Shown here piece by piece: positions 16,480-25,875 of a DNA stretch of 64,000 bases. Within the stretch, counting starts at the first letter, position 1, and each line of letters opens with the position of its first letter. The DNA is from Acidobacterium sp. Its GTDB lineage: Bacteria > Acidobacteriota > Terriglobia > Terriglobales > Acidobacteriaceae. Under the pieces are notes generated by a model. That model ran no database searches, was not told the origin of the DNA, and saw nothing but the letters and a program-made list of their open reading frames with translations. The position numbers and the translations under genes were made by a program. The DNA lies in NCBI GenBank assembly GCA_003131625.1, contig PKVY01000059.1:62001-126000 (forward strand), given 5' to 3'.

Positions 16480-19455
16480 ATGAAGATCCGCTGCCGCCTG
16501 ATTGTTTTTCTGCTTGCTTCCCTTCCCTGCCTGGCGTCCTCTCCGGTGTTTGCGCAGACGGCGCTGAGCCCGACCTACGCACGCGATCCGCAGCAGGCGA
16601 TCGATCAGGACTACACGGATCACATTAAGAAGTACACGACGGAGCCGTACTTCAATTCGCCGCTGACGGATTATCTGCCGGCGTCGAAGATGGTGCCGAC
16701 GCCGGCGAAGGTGCTGGGGGATGTTTCGGGCGCGCCAAATATGCTGCCGTATGCCGAGGATGTGTACAAATATTTCCGGCTGCTGGCGGCGAGCACACCG
16801 CGGGTGAAGGTGTACACCATCGGGCACACCGAAGAGGGCCGCGAGATGATCGCGGCGGCGATCGCGGACGAATCGGTGCTGGCGAAGCAGAAGGACAACG
16901 ACGCGCGGCTGGCGAAGCTGGCCGATCCGCGGACGATCCACCTGGACGACAAGGTTGCGGCCGATCTGGTGAAGCAGTCGTTTCCGATTTACTACATCAC
17001 GGGGACGATCCACTCGCCGGAGACGGGCGCACCGACGGCGCTGATGGAGCTGGCGTACCGGCTGGCGGTGGATGATTCGCCGTACATCAAATACATTCGC
17101 TCGCACATGATCGTGCTGATCACGCCGGTGGTGGAGGTGGATGGGCGCGATCGCATGGTGGACATCTATAAGTGGCACCTGGCGCACCCCGGCGAGAACT
17201 GGCCGCGGCTGGTGTACTGGGGGCACTACGTCGCGCATGACAACAATCGCGACGCGATGGGGATGACGCTGGACCTGACGCGCAATGTGCTGAACACGTA
17301 TCTCGACTGGCATGCGCAGGTGCTGCACGATCTGCACGAGTCGGTGCCGTTTCTCTACGACAACACGGTGGGAGATGGGCCGTACAACGCCTGGATCGAT
17401 CCGATTCTGGCGGGCGAGTGGGCGGAGATGGGCTGGAACAATGTGCAGCAGATGACGGAGTTTGGGATGCCAGGCGTTTTCACGCACGGCGACTTCGACA
17501 CGTGGAGCCCGGGGTACCTGATGTTTCTCGCCGCGATGCATAACGGCATCAGCCGGCTCTATGAGACGTTTGGGAACGGAGGAGCGGATACGGAGAAGCG
17601 GATTCTTGCGCCGGATGAATATCAGCGGACGTGGTTCAAGCAGAATCCGCCGCTGCCGGTGGTGGAATGGTCGCAGCGCAACAACAACAATTACGAAGAG
17701 ACGGCGCTGCTGACGACGATTTCGTATTTCGCGCAGAACAGCCAGCAATGGCTGGAGAATTATTACCTCAAGGCGAAGAGGTCGATTGAGAAGCCGGAGA
17801 GTGCTGGGCCGGCGGCGTACGTGATTGGGCCGGATGGGCAGTCGACGAGCCGGCGCGCGGAGCTGCTGCGAGTGATGGCGCTGCAGCATGTGGAGGTGAG
17901 CCGGCTTTCTGAAGCTGTGACGGTTACAAATAAGCCGGTGGCGAAGAAGTCGGACGATAAGGACAAGGCCGATGCGGCGAAGACACAGACGTTTCCGGCG
18001 GGGAGTTATGTGATCCGGATGGATCAGCCGTATTCGCGCATTGCGGATGCGCTGCTGGACCGGCAGTATTGGGCACCGGACGATCCTCAGAAGCATCCGT
18101 ATGACGATACGGGGTGGTCGTTCCCGGATTTATTTGCGGTGCCGACGGTGCGGGTGACCGATGCGTCGATTTTGAAGGCGAAGATGGAGGCGGTGACGGA
18201 CGCGGGGGTTGCGGCGGGATCGGTGGATGGGTCGGGCGATGTGGCGGCGATCAACAATTCCGGAGAGATTACGCTGCTGGGGCTGCGCTATGCACTGAAG
18301 GACGCGAAGGTTTCGGTTGCCGAGCAGGCTTTCGATGCGGGCGGGAAGCATTTCGGGGCGGGATCGCTGATCGTGCAGAATGCGGGCGCGGATGCGCTGA
18401 AGGCCGCGATCAAGGATGCGGATGTGGAGGCGGTGAGCCTGGGTGCTGCGCCGTCGGTGGCTATGCATGATGCGCCGGCGCCGCGGATCGCGATGATGCA
18501 CACGTGGGGCGGAACGCAGACCGAGGGATGGTGGCGTGAGGCTCTGGACAAGCTGCACGTGCCCTATGAGTACATCAGCACGCAGACGGCTTCGCACGAG
18601 GGCGATTTGCGGGCGAAGTATGACGTGATCATTTTTGCGCCGGTGGGGCGGTCGTCGACGCAGCAGATCGTGAACGGGATGCCGATGTGGGGGAATGCGC
18701 TGCCGTGGCAGAAGACGGACCTGACGCCGAACCTGACGATTGATTCGACGGAAGACATGCGGCCTGGGCTGGGACTGGACGGCGTCGCGCACCTTCGGGA
18801 TTTTGTGGAGAAGGGTGGGCTGCTGATCGCTTCGGAAGACACAGCGCAATTTGCGATCGATGAGGGGTTGGCGCCAGGGGTGTTTGTGAATCATGCCGCT
18901 AATCTGCACGTAGTGGGCAGCGTGCTCGGCGCAACGTTTGTCGATCATAAGAATCCTGTGGCGTGGGGCTACGGCGAGAACCTGGCGGTCTACAGCGCGG
19001 ACGGAATGGCGTTCACGATCGGCAACATGACGGTGCCGCGGCACATCGAGACGGACAAGGACTACCATCGCGCGACGGGGCGCGGCGGACCGCAGGAAGA
19101 GGACGTTCCGCAGGGGCGCGCCGCTGTTGAGCCTGAACCGCTGCCATCGCCGAAGGCGTGGGAGGCGACGCCTCTGAATGAGGAGGAGGCGCGCGACAAT
19201 CCTTACCTGATTCCGGAGCCGTACCGGCCGGATGTGATTCTGCGATTTGTGTCGGCGAAGGGGCTGCTGTTGTCTGGATTGCTGGAGGGCGGCGGGCAGA
19301 TTGAAGAGAAGCCGATCGTGGTGGACGCGCATTTCGGCAGCGGGAATGTGCTGCTGTTCGCGAACAATCCGATTTATCGCGGCGAAACGATCGGGAGCTA
19401 CCCGCTGGTGCTGAATGCGATTCTGAACTTCGATCACCTCGCGAAAGCGAAGTAG
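16480..19455 (+). CDS. Secreted M14-family zinc carboxypeptidase
   Basis: 991-aa exported peptidase. Residues 1-26 form a signal peptide ending in VFAQ. The M14 zinc motif HSPETGAP (HxxE) lies near residue 180, and family-consistent segments DLHESVPFLYDN and VEVDGRDRMVD follow. The second half (from about 480) contains segments such as AYVIGPDGQS and a later part resembling a ThuA/class I amidotransferase fold, with no catalytic triad evident. Such enzymes trim C-terminal residues from peptides outside the cytoplasm, supporting a scavenging role. Large two-part proteins of this type are common in Acidobacteriota, which is recollection. Confidence 0.85.
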   Translation: MKIRCRLIVFLLASLPCLASSPVFAQTALSPTYARDPQQAIDQDYTDHIKKYTTEPYFNSPLTDYLPASKMVPTPAKVLGDVSGAPNMLPYAEDVYKYFRLLAASTPRVKVYTIGHTEEGREMIAAAIADESVLAKQKDNDARLAKLADPRTIHLDDKVAADLVKQSFPIYYITGTIHSPETGAPTALMELAYRLAVDDSPYIKYIRSHMIVLITPVVEVDGRDRMVDIYKWHLAHPGENWPRLVYWGHYVAHDNNRDAMGMTLDLTRNVLNTYLDWHAQVLHDLHESVPFLYDNTVGDGPYNAWIDPILAGEWAEMGWNNVQQMTEFGMPGVFTHGDFDTWSPGYLMFLAAMHNGISRLYETFGNGGADTEKRILAPDEYQRTWFKQNPPLPVVEWSQRNNNNYEETALLTTISYFAQNSQQWLENYYLKAKRSIEKPESAGPAAYVIGPDGQSTSRRAELLRVMALQHVEVSRLSEAVTVTNKPVAKKSDDKDKADAAKTQTFPAGSYVIRMDQPYSRIADALLDRQYWAPDDPQKHPYDDTGWSFPDLFAVPTVRVTDASILKAKMEAVTDAGVAAGSVDGSGDVAAINNSGEITLLGLRYALKDAKVSVAEQAFDAGGKHFGAGSLIVQNAGADALKAAIKDADVEAVSLGAAPSVAMHDAPAPRIAMMHTWGGTQTEGWWREALDKLHVPYEYISTQTASHEGDLRAKYDVIIFAPVGRSSTQQIVNGMPMWGNALPWQKTDLTPNLTIDSTEDMRPGLGLDGVAHLRDFVEKGGLLIASEDTAQFAIDEGLAPGVFVNHAANLHVVGSVLGATFVDHKNPVAWGYGENLAVYSADGMAFTIGNMTVPRHIETDKDYHRATGRGGPQEEDVPQGRAAVEPEPLPSPKAWEATPLNEEEARDNPYLIPEPYRPDVILRFVSAKGLLLSGLLEGGGQIEEKPIVVDAHFGSGNVLLFANNPIYRGETIGSYPLVLNAILNFDHLAKAK

Positions 19456-19457
19456 GG

Positions 19458-19482
19458 GTTCACCACAGAGGACACAGAGGAG
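19458..19482. repeat. Word repeat between M14 gene and lpxI
   Basis: The sequence ttcaccacagaggacacaga contains two copies of cacagagga-type words. This motif is frequently met in gene gaps of unrelated bacteria. Confidence 0.5.
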
Positions 19483-19511
19483 CTTAAGGGCGGCCCGCAG
19501 CAGGAGTCTCG

Positions 19512-20417
19512 TTGACCGAATCCAAAGACAAGCTGGGCCTGATCGCCGGTAACGGGCGGTTTCCGTTTCTGCTGCTGGACGCGGCGCGCGCGCATGGGAC
19601 CGAAGTCGTGGTCGCGGCGATCAAAGAAGAGACGGACCCGGAAATGGATGCGCGCGCGGCCGCGGATCCAGGGGTGCGCGTTCACTGGCTGTCGCTCGGC
19701 GAGCTGTCGCGGCTGATCGAGACGTTCCAGCGCGAGGGTGTTCACAAGGCGGTGATGGCCGGGCAGGTGAAACACAAGCAGATTTTCTCGAGCATTCGGC
19801 CGGACTGGCGGCTGGCGAAGCTGCTGCTGTCGTTACGAACGAGGAACACGGACATGCTGCTGGGAGCGGTGGCGAAGGTGCTGGGGGATGAGGGGATCGA
19901 GCTGATTGCTTCGACGGCGTACCTCGAACCTTTGTTGGCGCAACCTGGGGTGCTGACGGCGCGCGCGCCGAATGAGCAGGAGGAGCGCGACATCGCTTAT
20001 GGGCGGGAAATGGCGCGGGGGCTCGCGGCCTTCGATCTGGGCCAGACGGTGGTGGTGGCGGCGCAGGCCTGCATTGCGATTGAGGCGATGGAGGGGACGG
20101 ACGCGACGATCCAGCGGGCCGGAGAACTGATGCTGAGCCTGGGCGATCCGGCGTCGACTCTACACCCCAGCGAACAAAGTTCGCCGGGGACCCCGTTGCT
20201 TGACCGCAGCCTGACGGTGGTGAAGGTGGCGAAGCCGAAGCAGGATCTGCGGTTTGACGTTCCGGTCATTGGCATTCACACGATTGAAACGATGCGAGCG
20301 GCGGGGGCAACATGTCTGGCGCTCGAGGCGCATCGGACGCTGATCTTCGACCGGGACGCGGTTCGGGCGGAGGCCGACGCCGCCGGGATTGCGGTAATCG
20401 CCCTCGAAAACGGATAA
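19512..20417 (+). CDS. lpxI: UDP-2,3-diacylglucosamine pyrophosphatase LpxI
   Basis: 301 aa, DUF1009 family. LpxI hydrolyses UDP-2,3-diacylglucosamine to lipid X in lipid A synthesis, replacing LpxH in several phyla. Family segments: LGLIAGNGRFPFLLLDAARA at the N-terminus, VMAGQVKHKQIF, LRTRNTDMLLGAVA and the C-terminal FDVPVIGIHTIETM with ATCLALEAHRTLI. The start is TTG at 19512, chosen because the motif block begins 8 residues later and an AGGAG site lies just upstream. Residues near 215-230 (PASTLHPSEQSSPGTPLLDR) look like a lineage-specific insert. Confidence 0.9.
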   Translation: MTESKDKLGLIAGNGRFPFLLLDAARAHGTEVVVAAIKEETDPEMDARAAADPGVRVHWLSLGELSRLIETFQREGVHKAVMAGQVKHKQIFSSIRPDWRLAKLLLSLRTRNTDMLLGAVAKVLGDEGIELIASTAYLEPLLAQPGVLTARAPNEQEERDIAYGREMARGLAAFDLGQTVVVAAQACIAIEAMEGTDATIQRAGELMLSLGDPASTLHPSEQSSPGTPLLDRSLTVVKVAKPKQDLRFDVPVIGIHTIETMRAAGATCLALEAHRTLIFDRDAVRAEADAAGIAVIALENG

Positions 20418-20510
20418 TGGTCGGGCACGCATATTAGTTCACACATACGCAGTCCCCACAGGCAAATCTGGCACGGACACCAGGGCTCGTCACGAATAAG
20501 GAGAGATGTT

Positions 20511-21068
20511 ATGTCGAAGATTTCCGCGATTGCCGTTGGCGTCGCCGTCGTTTTGATCGTCGGGGGCATCGCCCTCCAGCGCGGCTTTGCCGCCGATAAC
20601 GCACCGATGCCGCAGGAAGGGCAGGCCGCGCCCACGTTCACGCTGCCCAATCAGGAAGGCACACCCGTGGACCTGGCCAGCTACAAGGGCAAGTGGGTGG
20701 TGCTGTACTTCTACCCCAAGGATATGACCACGGGCTGCACGATCGAGGCGCATAACTTCCAGCGTGACCTGGATAAATACAAGGCGCTGAATGCGGTGAT
20801 CCTGGGCGTGAGCGTCGACACGGTCGACAGCCACAAGCAGTTCTGCACGAAGGACTCGCTGACGTTTACGTTGCTGGCTGACCCGGATAAGAAGGTTGTG
20901 CAGGAGTACGGGTCGCTGGGGAACTTTGGACCGATGGTGATTGCTATGCGCAATACCTTCCTGATCGGCCCCGATGGAAAGATTGTGAAGGTGTGGACGA
21001 AGGTGGATCCGAACGTGCACAGCGACGCGGTGCTGGCGGTGCTGTCTGGCCTGGAGAACAGGGGATAG
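20511..21068 (+). CDS. Membrane-anchored peroxiredoxin, BCP/PrxQ type
   Basis: 185-aa thiol peroxidase that reduces peroxides with thioredoxin-like donors. The N-terminal segment AIAVGVAVVLIVGGIALQ is a membrane anchor or signal peptide, placing the enzyme outside the cytoplasm. The thioredoxin fold has the peroxidatic cysteine in DMTTGCTIEAHNF and a second cysteine in QFCTKDSLTF. The five-residue C-x4-C spacing usual for BCP is absent, so the resolving residue may differ. The start ATG at 20511 follows an AAGGAGAG ribosome site. Confidence 0.88.
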   Translation: MSKISAIAVGVAVVLIVGGIALQRGFAADNAPMPQEGQAAPTFTLPNQEGTPVDLASYKGKWVVLYFYPKDMTTGCTIEAHNFQRDLDKYKALNAVILGVSVDTVDSHKQFCTKDSLTFTLLADPDKKVVQEYGSLGNFGPMVIAMRNTFLIGPDGKIVKVWTKVDPNVHSDAVLAVLSGLENRG

Positions 21069-21090
21069 GGTATAGGGTTTAGGGTATAGA
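21059..21090. repeat. Word repeat downstream of the peroxiredoxin gene
   Basis: The run ggggatagggtatagggttt with agggtatag lies at and just after the peroxiredoxin stop. The first eight bases encode its last residues. Confidence 0.6.
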
Positions 21091-21120
21091 ACCCCTGCCG
21101 AGAGCGGGGTTGGCGAAAGT

Positions 21121-21495
21121 TCAGGGCATAGGTTGCAGTTTCTTCAGCAGGGCGGTGAGCATCTTGCCGACCTCGTAAGAGACTGCCTCCACCTTCCCCG
21201 CTGCTGACTCCGCCGCATAGCCCAATTCCTTTGCGATTACGAGCTGTGTCTGTAGTTCCAGGTTGGAGCCTTGAGCGATGCCGAGGAAGTGCCGGTATTG
21301 TTCTCTGGAGAGCCGTCCATAACCCTCCGCAATGTTGCTCGGAATGGATACGCTTGCCCGCCGGAGCTGATTTGTCAGCCCGTAGATTTCGTCTCGGGGA
21401 AAACTTCGCGTGACTTCATAAACGGCAACGCACAGTTGGATGGCTCGCTGCCAAATGATTAGTTCTCGATGAGATTGAACCGGTTGGCGACGCAT
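21121..21495 (-). CDS. Four-helix-bundle protein (23S rRNA intervening-sequence family)
   Basis: 124 aa. It matches the small S23/four-helix-bundle family by HRELIIWQRAIQL at the start, then RRASVSIPSNIAEGYGR and LQTQLVIAKELGY. The founding members are encoded inside 23S rRNA intervening sequences, but most are stand-alone and of unknown function. An ATG at 21510 would add five residues. It converges on the peroxiredoxin gene. Confidence 0.88.
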   Translation of the reverse strand: MRRQPVQSHRELIIWQRAIQLCVAVYEVTRSFPRDEIYGLTNQLRRASVSIPSNIAEGYGRLSREQYRHFLGIAQGSNLELQTQLVIAKELGYAAESAAGKVEAVSYEVGKMLTALLKKLQPMP

Positions 21496-21577
21496 ATCGC
21501 CGTTGTACATGCCTGGCGCGAATTACACAGCCTGCCTTTGGTAACGAATATCCTGACCTGAAACCAAAAAAAACAGG

Positions 21578-22624
21578 TTACGGGCCGTCTTTGACGGGCG
21601 TGATGGGGTGCTTGTTTTCGGGGGCGTTTGGGGAGACGCCGAAGTCCCATACGTCGAGATTGATCACACCCGGGGCAAGGATCTCCATCAGCGCGTACTC
21701 GCCGATGGGCAGAGGATCTTTGGGGGTGAGCTTCATCCAGTGTTTGCCGGTGAGAATCTCCGCTTTGGTGGGGATGATGTCCTCGGACTGCGTGGCACTG
21801 CCGGCACGGCTGATGCGCAGAGCGCCGATGACGCGCTCGCCCGGTTGCACATCGACGCGGACGATGGCGTAACGGCTGTCGGGGGAGCTGTATTCGTTTT
21901 TGTCCGGCAGGGCACCGTGCGTGTTGACCATCAGAGCATCCTCGGGCGCGACTTCCTCGGCGTTGCCCGCGTCGAGGCTGACGTAAAGGGCGGGGTCGTC
22001 GACGTGAAGGCGGATCCTGGCAGCCTGGCCATTGATACGGACCGGTTCCTTCGCGCCACTGAAGGAGCCGATGGCCGCACGCAGCACGTTGTGGCTGGCG
22101 TCGCGGTTGACGTTGCCGGTGCTCTGGTCGAGGTGAATCAACTCGGGGATGCTCTGGAAGTTATCGAGGACGAAGATGCCGTCCCGATCGGGCAGATGCA
22201 GACCCGGCGCCACCAACGGAGTGCGGGCGCGCTGATCGGCGCGTTCGGCGGCGACTGCGGCGTCGATGGCGGCGGCTTCCTTCTGCTCTTCCGCGGGAGT
22301 AACGGCACCGGGGGTTTCAGCCGCGGGCGAGGGCTGTGCACCTGGCTCATGCTCCTTATTCCATTTGTCGGTGGCGGGCCAGTCAATCAGGTTATACGGG
22401 ATCTCCTCCCACTGGGCGCGCTCGGCGCTGTAATAGCGGACGCGGTCACCGTGGACTTGCCACTTGGTGACGATCTGATATGAGCCGTCTTTGAGAATGA
22501 GGCGCTTGCCGCTGATGTGCTGCGCGGACGCGGAGGGCTCGAACCCCACGAGGAGATTCATGGGCGAGCTCGGCGCGAGAGCCAGAAGCAACAGCGCTGC
22601 GGGAAGGAGGCGGGCGGCTTGCAT
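21578..22624 (-). CDS. Exported hypothetical protein
   Basis: 348 aa not matched to a named family. A signal peptide-like hydrophobic stretch covers residues 3-35 (LLPAALLLLALAP, cut near SASAQ). Residues 38-75 (GKRLILKDGSYQIVTKWQVH, then RYYSAERAQWEEIPYNLID) resemble a small beta domain often seen at the N-terminus of acidobacterial envelope proteins. Residues 90-150 are a proline/alanine-rich linker, and the remainder is beta-rich. Its likely place is the periplasm. Confidence 0.7.
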   Translation of the reverse strand: MQAARLLPAALLLLALAPSSPMNLLVGFEPSASAQHISGKRLILKDGSYQIVTKWQVHGDRVRYYSAERAQWEEIPYNLIDWPATDKWNKEHEPGAQPSPAAETPGAVTPAEEQKEAAAIDAAVAAERADQRARTPLVAPGLHLPDRDGIFVLDNFQSIPELIHLDQSTGNVNRDASHNVLRAAIGSFSGAKEPVRINGQAARIRLHVDDPALYVSLDAGNAEEVAPEDALMVNTHGALPDKNEYSSPDSRYAIVRVDVQPGERVIGALRISRAGSATQSEDIIPTKAEILTGKHWMKLTPKDPLPIGEYALMEILAPGVINLDVWDFGVSPNAPENKHPITPVKDGP

Positions 22625-22838
22625 TGCTTCCCATTAGATATGGACAGGGGGGCATCCGTCACCCGCTGATCGCGGACTTATCGGTGGGGCACGCATGTGT
22701 GCCAAAGAGGGCTGTGTTGCCGCGCTGGAAGGACGGACGTAGACTGGGTTTCCCCAAAGCAACTTGATTTGATCGACACCCCAGACGCGGGAGGAATACC
22801 GGTGCTGACGCCGTCACAGACGGGCGCGGGAGCGGTTA

Positions 22839-24779
22839 ATGCGTAGGCTCGTCCTGCTGGCGTTGTGGCTCGCGGCGCCGGTGGCGCTGGCGCAGGTGGA
22901 TGCCACGCAATGGCGCACGGGGACAGCGGACCTGACCCGCGGGTGGCTCGAACATGACGGCGACAATCCAGCGTGGGCGCAGCCGAACTTCGACGACAGC
23001 GGGTGGCGGAAGGTCAGACTCGACGATCTGGGCGCGGCGACGCTGGGTACGCGGTGGTACCGGCTGCACGTGCAGCTGGCACCGAACCATCCACATCTGC
23101 ATATCCTGATCGCGGGTGGCGAGGGGACGTACGAGATGTACGTCAACGGACGGCTGGTGGAAGGCACGCAGATTCGGTCGCTGTTTGGGGTGAAGAGGCC
23201 GACGGAGCGCGTGTACGCCGTGCGCGATGAAGACGAGGCGCTGACGATCGCACTGCGGACGTCGGCGAATCCCACGTACACGGGCTGGTTCTTGCCGCTG
23301 TTTCTGACGGCGTCGCTGGGTTCGCCCGCCCCGATCGACAACGAGCGGCGAGCCATGGAGAGCGAGCGGCTGTACGCGGCGCTGCCATCAATTGCGATCA
23401 ATCTGGCTCTGGTTCTGGCGGGGATTGGGGTTTTCGCGCTGTATCGCAGCCAGCAAAAGCACCTGGAGTATTTGTGGCTGGGGCTATATCTGTTCCTGCT
23501 GGGGATTTCGAACCTGCTTCTGTACTGCTCGACGTCGGGCTTAATCTCGCTATCGTGGAATAACCTGTTGGGCGATCCGCTGATTTATGTGTTCACGATC
23601 ATGCAGATCGAGTTCACGTTCAGCTTTGCAGGGCAGAGGGTGGGGCGGGCGTGGCGGACGTACGAATGGGCGCTGCTGACGCCGATCATTCTTGCAGCCA
23701 TGGTGGTCGCGGGGCGATTCCCCAGCAGCCGGTATGTGCTGATCGAGGCGATGGCGATCCTTCCGGCGGCCTTGCTGCTGCCGGCGCGGCTTTTTGTCTG
23801 GTACCGGAGAGGAAACCGCGAAGCGGGATGGCTGATTCTGCCCAGTTTGCTGCCCGCCGCGACCACTGCGCTGTACAACGTTGGATCGGTTTCGATCTAC
23901 ACGGGATGGGGGCGGGCGGATTTCCTGGCCGATCCGATCCCGGTGGGGCCAATTCCGCTGCAGCTCTCTGATCTGGGGGATTTGCTGTTTGTGCTGGCGA
24001 TCGGGGTGGTGATGTTCTTCCGGTTCACGCGCGTGAGCAGAGAACAGGCGCGGGCGACGGCGGAACTGGATGCGGCGCGGACGATTCAGCGGCGGCTGGT
24101 GCCGGAGATTCTGCCAGAGATCGAGGGATACGAGGTGGAGGCGGCCTATTTTCCGGCGGAAGAGGTGGGCGGGGATTTCTATCAGGTGCTGGAGTCGAAG
24201 GGCGGGGGGAAGCTGGTGGTGGTCGGCGATGTGAGTGGCAAAGGGCTGAAAGCGGCGATGACGGGCACGCTGGCGATGGGGGCGCTGCGAGCGCTGGCAA
24301 CGGAGGGCCTGGGACCGGGGGCGCTGCTGATGCGGCTGAATCGGCAGCTGGCAGAGACCGGCGATGAGGGATTTGTGACGTGCGTGTGCGCGCGGATCGG
24401 CCCGAAGGGCGAGGTGACGCTGGCCAACGCGGGACATCTGCCGCCGTATCGCAACGGCGAGGAGTTATTGCTGGAGCCCGATTTGCCTCTGGGGATCGCG
24501 CCGGAGGAAAAGTATGCTGAGCATACCTTGCGACTGGAGCCGGGCGACCAGATGACTCTGCTTTCCGATGGCGTGGTGGAAGCCAGGGATGCGCGTGGGG
24601 CGCTGTTTGGATTTGAGCGGACGCGTGAGATCAGCGCGCAATCGGCGGCGGCGATTGCGGAGGCCGCGCTCAAGTACGGGCAAGCGGACGACATTACGGT
24701 GGTGACGGTGATGCGAACGGGGAGCGAGGAGGCGGTCCTCGCGGAGACAATGCACGCCGCGGTGACGGCGCGGGGGTGA
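22839..24779 (+). CDS. Membrane sensor with SpoIIE/PP2C serine phosphatase domain
   Basis: 646 aa. It begins with a signal peptide (residues 1-18, cut at ALAQ), then an extracytoplasmic jelly-roll-like domain (about 20-165: TRWYRLHVQL, YEMYVNGRLVEGTQI). About seven hydrophobic segments lie between 180 and 400, and a short helix (SREQARATAELDAARTIQRR) leads into a SpoIIE-type PP2C phosphatase. Metal-binding motifs are GGDFYQV and VGDVSGKGLKAAM, then LSDGVVEARD and ADDITVVTV. Such proteins dephosphorylate anti-anti-sigma factors in partner-switching pathways; no partner is encoded nearby. It is the last core gene before the tRNA fragment at 24794. Confidence 0.88.
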   Translation: MRRLVLLALWLAAPVALAQVDATQWRTGTADLTRGWLEHDGDNPAWAQPNFDDSGWRKVRLDDLGAATLGTRWYRLHVQLAPNHPHLHILIAGGEGTYEMYVNGRLVEGTQIRSLFGVKRPTERVYAVRDEDEALTIALRTSANPTYTGWFLPLFLTASLGSPAPIDNERRAMESERLYAALPSIAINLALVLAGIGVFALYRSQQKHLEYLWLGLYLFLLGISNLLLYCSTSGLISLSWNNLLGDPLIYVFTIMQIEFTFSFAGQRVGRAWRTYEWALLTPIILAAMVVAGRFPSSRYVLIEAMAILPAALLLPARLFVWYRRGNREAGWLILPSLLPAATTALYNVGSVSIYTGWGRADFLADPIPVGPIPLQLSDLGDLLFVLAIGVVMFFRFTRVSREQARATAELDAARTIQRRLVPEILPEIEGYEVEAAYFPAEEVGGDFYQVLESKGGGKLVVVGDVSGKGLKAAMTGTLAMGALRALATEGLGPGALLMRLNRQLAETGDEGFVTCVCARIGPKGEVTLANAGHLPPYRNGEELLLEPDLPLGIAPEEKYAEHTLRLEPGDQMTLLSDGVVEARDARGALFGFERTREISAQSAAAIAEAALKYGQADDITVVTVMRTGSEEAVLAETMHAAVTARG

Positions 24780-24793
24780 GCGGGAGTGACCGC

Positions 24794-24866
24794 TGGTGCC
24801 CGGAGGGGGACTTGAACCCCCACGGAGTTTTAAGCTCCTGCGGATTTTAAGTCCGCTGCGTCTGCC
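24794..24866 (-). tRNA. 3' fragment of tRNA-Leu(UAA), element attachment site
   Basis: On the minus strand this reads from a D-loop remnant (GGCAGACGC) through the anticodon arm GCGGA-CTTAAAA-TCCGC (anticodon UAA), a long variable arm, the T arm GGGGGTTCAAGTCCCCC, half the acceptor stem and the CCA end. The 5' acceptor strand (expected GCCCGG) and first part of the D arm are missing, and AT-rich foreign sequence begins at 24867. This is what integration into a tRNA gene leaves behind. It marks the left edge of accessory DNA. It cannot make a full tRNA as it stands. Confidence 0.8.
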
Positions 24867-25875
24867 GATACACATATGATAATAAACGTTTTATATCGCT
24901 ACAGTGCACATGGTGTGCAAGTAGATGTGTAAGTTTTTCTCTTTACAGATTGCGCCTTTCCTCCCCATAGTCGCGGATTCCTCGACAATGGCGGAATTTT
25001 CATTCCTATCGGAACCGACGAGAAATTCGGTGATTTATACCTCACCGAGAATCTAGGTTTCCCAGCCGATTCCGTGCGTCGCGAGGTGTTCTTCAACCGC
25101 GTAAAATCGCCAACACATCTGCTTGCGCCTTTATCAGCGGCATCAGTCTGTCGAGGCTAAGCAATCCCGTCCAAGACGGGAGAGCCTGCAAAAAATGCCG
25201 GCCGCAAAGAGTCCGGTATGACCGGGAAGATTTGAGTTTCGGATCGGTCAGGACCACGTCGGGAAGCTCGACGAAATCCATCATCGTGACAAGCGTCGGG
25301 GCCACGGAGCTGTCAATCTCACAGGTTGCTCTCACGGGCGCGAATTCCGGAGATTCTTGGGAAACCAATCACCTGCACAGGTGGAACGTTTAACCCGAAG
25401 CAGCCTGTTCGATCACGGTCACTTTTAAACCCGCGGCCAAAGGTTCGCGATCCGCGACCTCGGTCGTCACGGACAACGCCACGAACAGCCCCGCAGTCGA
25501 TCTCCCTCTCCGGCAGCGTCAATTAGCGTCGTGTACGGCAAATCCCGGCGGCTCACTCGCCGGGATTTATCCGCATGTCGATTCACCCCGTCAGGCGGAT
25601 TTGGGTCCTCACCGCATCCACTGACGGCCAGGGCGATAGCGTTTCTAGATTTTGGATCGTTCGGGATGGTCCTACAAACGTTCTTCTTGTTCAATGAAGA
25701 AGATTTGTATTCGATCTGTGCCCCTAAGCCTTTAGAGCCATGAGTGATGTGAGGCAGACTTCGCATGGAGTTGGAACGATCGTCACTTGTGAGATTGCGG
25801 CCATCCTCATTGTTGTCCTTTGTGGCTACAGGGTAGTTGGGGGCTTGCGCCAGACCGATCAATCTCGGTTGAACA
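24867..25875. other. About 1 kb without a convincing gene
   Basis: The stretch holds only short frames (up to 131 codons) on the minus strand, without family motifs or good ribosome sites. It is AT-richer just after the tRNA fragment. It may be a decayed integrase or other element gene, because integrases usually sit next to the attachment site, but no integrase motif (RxxR or tyrosine box) was found. Confidence 0.5.

Noticed and set aside
16447-19437. Arg/His-rich long minus-strand frames opposite the M14 peptidase
   Set aside because: Composition is a mirror of the sense gene, with no domains and no ribosome site.
24794-24866. Functional tRNA-Leu gene
   Set aside because: The 5' acceptor strand and most of the D arm are missing; upstream sequence cannot pair with the CCGGGC 3' strand.
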